Both the position numbers and the translations under genes were made by a program. Source: DASVNK01 sp964478815 (GTDB lineage: Bacteria; Verrucomicrobiota; Verrucomicrobiia; Limisphaerales; SXQI01). From it: DNA of 64,000 nt. Shown here in pieces: positions 59,568 to 64,000 of the stretch. The DNA lies in contig CAYZKY010000007.1 in NCBI GenBank assembly GCA_964478815.1, positions 1-64,000 of the forward strand, read 5' to 3'. Every line of letters begins with the position of its first letter. The first letter of the stretch is position 1. A model generated the notes under the pieces. It made no database searches, was not told the origin of the DNA, and saw nothing but the letters and a program-made list of their open reading frames with translations.

Positions 59568-61141
59568 CGCAGACGCAACCATTGCCACAGGCACCATGAG
59601 TAGACGAGCCCAAGGGTGGTCCAAAGCAGGCTGCGCAGTTCTACTCCAAGAACTCTGGGCAGCTGGGGGATGGTCAAAAGCACGGCGACGCTGATCGCTA
59701 GGAGGGCTCCGGCGACAAGGCGCGTCCTTCGATTGCGGAGCCGCGCTTCCCGCGGGCTTTCGCAGGAAGCGACCTGGAACTGATAGCGGCCGTCCGAGAG
59801 CTCCGAGAGCAGCCGGAGAAGATCCTCCGGCGCTTGTCGGCAAAGTTGCAGGAGAGCCAAGCCCCAGTGTTCGGCTGCATCCACCGTGACCGCCTTCCTC
59901 GTCTCCCGCCGCCGCACCTCCCCGAAGTAGGCCCGAGCCATCTGGTTTAGTTCCTCCGTATCGCCAAGCCGATACGCCACTGAGACCGAGGCAAGGAGGG
60001 CTCGGTACATGGAGAGAAGGCGCGGCGGGACCTGGAATCGATGCTGGTGGGCCAGGCGGAACGCCCTCACTAGAATCTCCGCCATGGCCGGTTTGCTCCC
60101 GCTGGCAGTGCTGCTAGATGCCTCTTTGCCAACAGCACGGCTGTCACGCCAGCGGCGCAGTTCATGCAAAAAGTCGAGCCGAAAGGCCCCTGGATCGGTC
60201 TCCGCCGTGGGCATCAAGAGGTCCTCGAAGGCGCGCACGATCTGCTCGTCGCCACCCTCATAGAGCGCCGTTAGATAGCGAAGATGATGAGCGCGAAATT
60301 CAGGGTCCAAGTGATCGCAAAGTCCGAAGTCGACGAATCCAACCCGATCCCCCGGCAGGGCAATCAGGTTTCCGGGATGGGGATCGGCGTGGAAGTACTG
60401 GTGCTCGAAGATTTGGCGCAAGACTGAGGACAAGAGATGCCGGGCAAACCGGGGTCGATCGATTGAGCCGAGCGCGTCCTTGTTTGCACCCAATGGCTCG
60501 AGCAGTTCCGTAACTGGAATTCCTTCAAGAAACTCGCACGTCAAGACCCGGCGGGAGGAAAACTCGGCAAACGCTTTTGGAATCTGATCGCAGTCACTTT
60601 CGCGGCCAAGGCGGCGCAACGTGCGCATGCTTTCGAGCTCTCTCCGAAAGTCGACCTCCTGAAGAAGCCATCGCTCCAGTTCCACGAATGTATCGCGCAG
60701 GGAGAAAGGAAAACCGCTTCCACCGAGGTCGAGGAGTTGCCCCCAGCGGGCAAGTTTCTTTAGGTCCTCTCGAATTCGATCTTCAAGGCCGGGCCTTTGG
60801 ATCTTGACTGCAACTACCGTTCCGTCCGGCAGAGTGCCTCGATACGTTTGAGCAAGCGAGCCGGAGGCTACCGGGATTGTTGCAAACGTCTCGAACACGG
60901 CCTCGGGGCGACGTTGGAATTCCTCGACGAACACTCGCTCCATCTCGGGCCACGGTGCAGCTGGCACTCGATCAAAAAGGCGCATCAGTTCGTCGCAATA
61001 CGCCTGAGGAAGCACATCGGGGCGAAGCGCCAGGAATTGGCCCACCTTGACAAAGATTGGCCCCATGCGTTCCAGTCGCATTCGAACCTCGCTCGGACTG
61101 CCGAGAGCCTGCGCTGCGGCTTTGCGCAGAACCCTGGTCAT
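59564..61141 (-). CDS. ABC1/UbiB-family atypical kinase A
   Basis: A 525-residue protein. The KxGQ motif is FVKVGQFLALRPDVLP, the Ala-rich loop is altered to PVASGSLAQTYRG, VAVKIQRPG gives the lysine, HADPHPGN the catalytic loop and VGFVDFGL the metal Asp. Two C-terminal membrane segments (LVAGALLAISVAVLL, SLLWTTLGLVYSWCLW) anchor it. UbiB proteins help extract or transport prenylated quinone precursors. The ATG at 61141 overlaps the upstream kinase stop, and its own stop overlaps the next ATG, so translation is coupled. The Ser-Gly change in the loop is unusual. Confidence 0.9.
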   Translation of the reverse strand: MTRVLRKAAAQALGSPSEVRMRLERMGPIFVKVGQFLALRPDVLPQAYCDELMRLFDRVPAAPWPEMERVFVEEFQRRPEAVFETFATIPVASGSLAQTYRGTLPDGTVVAVKIQRPGLEDRIREDLKKLARWGQLLDLGGSGFPFSLRDTFVELERWLLQEVDFRRELESMRTLRRLGRESDCDQIPKAFAEFSSRRVLTCEFLEGIPVTELLEPLGANKDALGSIDRPRFARHLLSSVLRQIFEHQYFHADPHPGNLIALPGDRVGFVDFGLCDHLDPEFRAHHLRYLTALYEGGDEQIVRAFEDLLMPTAETDPGAFRLDFLHELRRWRDSRAVGKEASSSTASGSKPAMAEILVRAFRLAHQHRFQVPPRLLSMYRALLASVSVAYRLGDTEELNQMARAYFGEVRRRETRKAVTVDAAEHWGLALLQLCRQAPEDLLRLLSELSDGRYQFQVASCESPREARLRNRRTRLVAGALLAISVAVLLTIPQLPRVLGVELRSLLWTTLGLVYSWCLWQWLRLR

Positions 61142-62727
61142 CGAAACTCCTTCCGCGTTGGAAGCAATTGGACCAAGAGGACGATAAGCCAGATCGCCAT
61201 CAGGAAGCCGGCCCAGTTTGGAGCGCCCGCTGGGATAACGATCCCGACTGGGATAAGGAGCAGCACGCTGCCGAGAAGTCGAAAATCCCGATTCCAACCA
61301 CGGGATGCAACGGGAGTAGCTTCTTGCTGAATCGCGAGATTGCGAGCGGAAGTATCGACTTTCTCCGCGCGCTTTCGGTTGGCCAGCGCCGAGAACGCCG
61401 CACGGGCTGTGCTCCCGACCAAATCGCACTCGGCGTCCATTCGGTTCAAGAAGAACTTTCGGACTTCAGCCGTCAAATCGAACGCGGGGGAGACGCGGAG
61501 CGCAAGCGCATCCAGCGTAATGATGGCCCGCCAAAAAAGGAGGTATTCCATCGGGGCTCGATAATGGTGGCGCCGGACGACGCCCACCATGGAGTCAAAA
61601 GCCCGGCCGAGATGGCGTTCGCTGCCTGGAGAGCGCTCGTTTTGTGCCGCCGCGTACCAATTCCCCAGCGCGCGCTCCGCGTCCCGGCGGAAGCGATGAG
61701 GGCTGCTGGCCTGGGTGGGCGCATAGATTTTTGAAATCTCTCGAAAACTCTGGTAGACATGGCCGTGAGCGAGGAAAAACGTATAGCGTTTGAGAAGGTC
61801 GCGCTGGCGCGTGGTTAGCTCGCCAAAAATCCCGAAATCGATGAACGCCACGCGGTTGTCCTGGCAGAGAAGAATGTTTCCGGGATGCGGGTCGCCGTGG
61901 AAGAATCCGGTCACAAATAACTGGTGGAGAGAGGCAAAGGTAAGGTTATGGAGGGCCGTCGCCAGGTTCAGCCCAGGAAATTTTTCCTGGATGAGTTTCT
62001 CCTCGCCCGCTCGAAGTGCTCGGTGCAATTCCGCAAAGCTCATTCCATCGATGAATTCGAGGGTCAAGACCTTCGAAGTTGTCAGTTCCCAAAAGATCCG
62101 TGGGATGATCTCATGCGAGCGCGCCTCTTCGCGCATGCGCTCGGCAGTCCGGCCTTCCAGCCGAAAGTCGAGTTCGTTCCGGGTGTATTGTTCGAATTCA
62201 CAGACGGCGTCCATGAGCGGCAGCGTGCCAGCCCAGCCCAGGCCCTCAATCGCCCAGGCCAGCACCTTTAGTATTCTGATGTCTGACTGAAAGATCTCTC
62301 GGATGGATTCGCGCTGGACTTTTACAGCGACCCGTTCCCCGGAGTGCAGGGTAGCGGTATGAACCTGGGCAACGGAAGCGGAGGCAAGGGGTTCGAAGTC
62401 AAAAGACTGGAAGCGAGATTCGATTGCGTCGTGCAGTTCTGATTCAATGATGCGGCGCACGGCGGCTGGTTCGATGGGAGCCGCCTGCTCGAAAAGCTTC
62501 TCCAATTCTTCGCACAGTTCCTTCGGGATCAAGTCGTGCCGGAGAGCCAAGTACTGTCCAAGCTTTATCGAGGTTAGCCCCTGCCGCTGGAGGAGGCCGC
62601 GAATCCTGGTTCCCTGGCCATCCCAAGGGCTCTTTCCGCGCAGGTGGTTCAGCATCGCTAGGCCGCTTGTCGGCACCAGGAGTCTCAGGAACCTCACGGC
62701 GCGCCAGAAATCGAAAAACCAGGTCAT
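61138..62727 (-). CDS. ABC1/UbiB-family atypical kinase B
   Basis: A 529-residue paralogue of the next gene, only distantly similar. KxGQ is in TSIKLGQYLALRHDLIP, the Ala-rich loop is PLASASVAQVHTA, VAVKVQRES gives the lysine, HGDPHPGN the catalytic loop and VAFIDFGI the metal site. The C-terminus has two membrane segments (LLGSVLLLIPVGIVIP and FLMAIWLIVLLVQLL). It is 95 bp downstream of the radical SAM gene and overlaps kinase A by ATGA. Two UbiB genes in tandem are uncommon and may form a pair. Confidence 0.9.
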   Translation of the reverse strand: MTWFFDFWRAVRFLRLLVPTSGLAMLNHLRGKSPWDGQGTRIRGLLQRQGLTSIKLGQYLALRHDLIPKELCEELEKLFEQAAPIEPAAVRRIIESELHDAIESRFQSFDFEPLASASVAQVHTATLHSGERVAVKVQRESIREIFQSDIRILKVLAWAIEGLGWAGTLPLMDAVCEFEQYTRNELDFRLEGRTAERMREEARSHEIIPRIFWELTTSKVLTLEFIDGMSFAELHRALRAGEEKLIQEKFPGLNLATALHNLTFASLHQLFVTGFFHGDPHPGNILLCQDNRVAFIDFGIFGELTTRQRDLLKRYTFFLAHGHVYQSFREISKIYAPTQASSPHRFRRDAERALGNWYAAAQNERSPGSERHLGRAFDSMVGVVRRHHYRAPMEYLLFWRAIITLDALALRVSPAFDLTAEVRKFFLNRMDAECDLVGSTARAAFSALANRKRAEKVDTSARNLAIQQEATPVASRGWNRDFRLLGSVLLLIPVGIVIPAGAPNWAGFLMAIWLIVLLVQLLPTRKEFR

Positions 62728-62821
62728 GGGTTAGAATTGGCCCAACCTCAAAGGCCTCCTCCAGTACCGCCCTCGTGGCCAAAAGTGGTGATATGCCTCA
62801 CAAAGCACCAAGTCGCATTTG

Positions 62822-64000
62822 TCAGGCCACGTTCTCCCGCGACGCGAGAGAGTGGGGGAGCGTCTCCTGTCGCTGCGCCGGACTGGCAATCGCATGGGAC
62901 TCTTCATACGCATCCCAGCCTCGCTTTAGCCAGCGCCTCGATCCTTCGATGCCTCTTTGGATCGCTGGCAGGTGGCAAAGCCGCTCTCGGCTCTTTCCCG
63001 CTCGCGCCCACCCCCGCATTGACAGCCGCGACGAGCAGTCGAACACGAATACTTTCCTGAGCGTGCGAAGCGCCCGTCTGGGCGTAAAAAGTTGCTGATT
63101 CGCCCAGGTCTGGAGCTGCTTCATTTCATCGATGGAGATGGCGGGGTGGTTCCACACCAGGTTGCGCGAATTATACTTGCTCAAGTCCGAATCGACGATT
63201 CCATGCTTCTTTTCCACCAACGTGCGCAGGGAGGTGCGCGGATAAGGGGTCAAAACTTGAATCTGGGGCAAATCCACATCCAGTTTTGCCAGCTGCCGAA
63301 TATCCCGCCGGATAGAGTCCGGCGTATCCTCTTCGAAGCCGATGATGTAAAACGCTTGAACCAGTAAATTGTGACGCCGCAAGAGTTCCAGCACCTCGAA
63401 GGTCTTGGCAGTGTCCAGCCGCTTATTGGCACCTTGCAGCGAGTCTGGATTGAGACTCTCCACACCGATGTGAACGCCGTATAAGCCTTGCTCCCGCCAT
63501 TCCTCGAAATGCTTCAGCAACAGGTCGACGCGGCACAGAGGAATCCAGCGCATGCCGCGTCGATGAAGCATTCGAATCACTTGACGCGAATGCTCGGGAA
63601 AGATCCCAAAGTTCTCATCGAGGATATTGACGCTCGCAATCCCTTCGGCCTGGTAGGCATCCAGAACGGTTTCGATCGCCTCCAACGACACGGTGTTAGG
63701 CCTTCCGTAGAAATCGGGAGTCTGGCAGAAATTGCACGCACATGGACAGCCGCGGGAGGTGAATAATAACCCATGTAAACTGAAGCAGCTCGTCACGCTG
63801 GCTCCTAAATACGCATACATCCGAGGGTGCGTCATGCCAGTCTCGAACGTGGGGGAGGTGTGAAGCTGCGCGGCGGTTTCTGCTTCACCCCAACCCCGGA
63901 CAATCCGATCGAAATGATGTTCGACCTGAGGCGAATACCCTCCGTAATTCCCCGCCCAAACTTCTCTCACTCCCCTTTGTCTGGCTAGCTCCGCCATTCG
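62822..64000 (-). CDS. B12-binding-type radical SAM protein, 5' end outside the window
   Basis: At least 391 residues. The start lies beyond the window edge, where the frame is still open and the visible part of a cobalamin-type N-terminal domain can be read (REVWAGNYGGYSPQVEHHFD). The 4Fe-4S motif C-x3-C-x2-C is in SRGCPCACNFCQTPDF. IASVNILDENFGIFPEHSRQ, LYGVHIGVESLNPDSL and AFYIIGFEEDTPDSI follow as in the BchE/HpnJ-like subfamily. Such enzymes methylate, cyclise or rearrange lipids and other metabolites. It is the first visible gene of the cluster with the kinases and monooxygenase. Confidence 0.85.
   Translation of the reverse strand, partial: RMAELARQRGVREVWAGNYGGYSPQVEHHFDRIVRGWGEAETAAQLHTSPTFETGMTHPRMYAYLGASVTSCFSLHGLLFTSRGCPCACNFCQTPDFYGRPNTVSLEAIETVLDAYQAEGIASVNILDENFGIFPEHSRQVIRMLHRRGMRWIPLCRVDLLLKHFEEWREQGLYGVHIGVESLNPDSLQGANKRLDTAKTFEVLELLRRHNLLVQAFYIIGFEEDTPDSIRRDIRQLAKLDVDLPQIQVLTPYPRTSLRTLVEKKHGIVDSDLSKYNSRNLVWNHPAISIDEMKQLQTWANQQLFTPRRALRTLRKVFVFDCSSRLSMRGWARAGKSRERLCHLPAIQRGIEGSRRWLKRGWDAYEESHAIASPAQRQETLPHSLASRENVA

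Noticed and set aside
1..64000. tRNA or rRNA genes
   Set aside because: I found no cloverleaf with a CCA-type end and no rRNA sequence. I cannot run a dedicated search, so a missed tRNA is possible.

Overview
The window looks like accessory DNA of a Verrucomicrobia-like bacterium. This is inferred from G+C-rich codon use, very large secreted proteins (FN3/C25-like, beta-helix, RHS), abundant small toxin-antitoxin pairs and decayed insertion sequences. No rRNA, tRNA or core housekeeping gene was recognised, so the placement is an inference. A plasmid-type backbone (coupling protein, MobF relaxase, ParA with partner, iterons, replication initiator) lies in the right half, so the window is either a plasmid or a chromosome carrying an integrated one.

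Layout. 1-5.1 kb: a small conserved mobile-element protein, a C5 cytosine DNA methyltransferase with a SymE-like N-terminus, a broken PAPS-reductase-like gene, a vapC remnant and IS1380/IS66 remnants. 5.2-24.2 kb: secreted and surface functions (S1/P1 nuclease, C5-epimerase-like protein, FN3/C25-like protein, SGNH hydrolase), an eight-repeat Myb-like DNA-binding protein, a NarL-type response regulator, then a beta-helix protein, a 1959-residue RHS protein with a C39-like domain, and a TPR gene that may be its immunity factor. 24.3-33.9 kb: transposase debris, three TA modules, an intact tyrosine recombinase beside a near-perfect attachment-like inverted repeat, an operon of three unknown genes (X, Y, Z), a TIGR02391/HEPN-type gene, and remnants of an Abi gene and another recombinase. 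34.0-38.0 kb: the most striking locus. A divergent XRE repressor and ImmA/IrrE metallopeptidase face four overlapping genes for a three-domain ubiquitin-like protein, an E2-like protein, a JAMM peptidase and an E1-like ThiF protein. 38.1-43.4 kb: recombinase tails repeatedly followed by phd/vapC modules, and a decayed second copy of the vapC-X-Y segment.

43.4-51.3 kb: the mobilisation, partition and replication backbone with a 23-bp-phased iteron array. 51.3-58.2 kb: ISKra4, IS21 and IS3 fragments, a PKD-like membrane protein, an orphan DUF433 gene, a candidate structured RNA, an ECF-type sigma factor and a broken phage-type Dam methylase. 58.2-64.0 kb: a minus-strand operon of radical SAM, two UbiB/ABC1 kinases and an FAD monooxygenase, with ATGA overlaps between the last three, resembling a quinone or lipid modification pathway.

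The recurring theme is cassette-like gain and decay. At least four recombinase 3' ends are each followed within about 150 bp by a TA gene, and several genes are broken by one or two point changes, so the region is young and turning over quickly.
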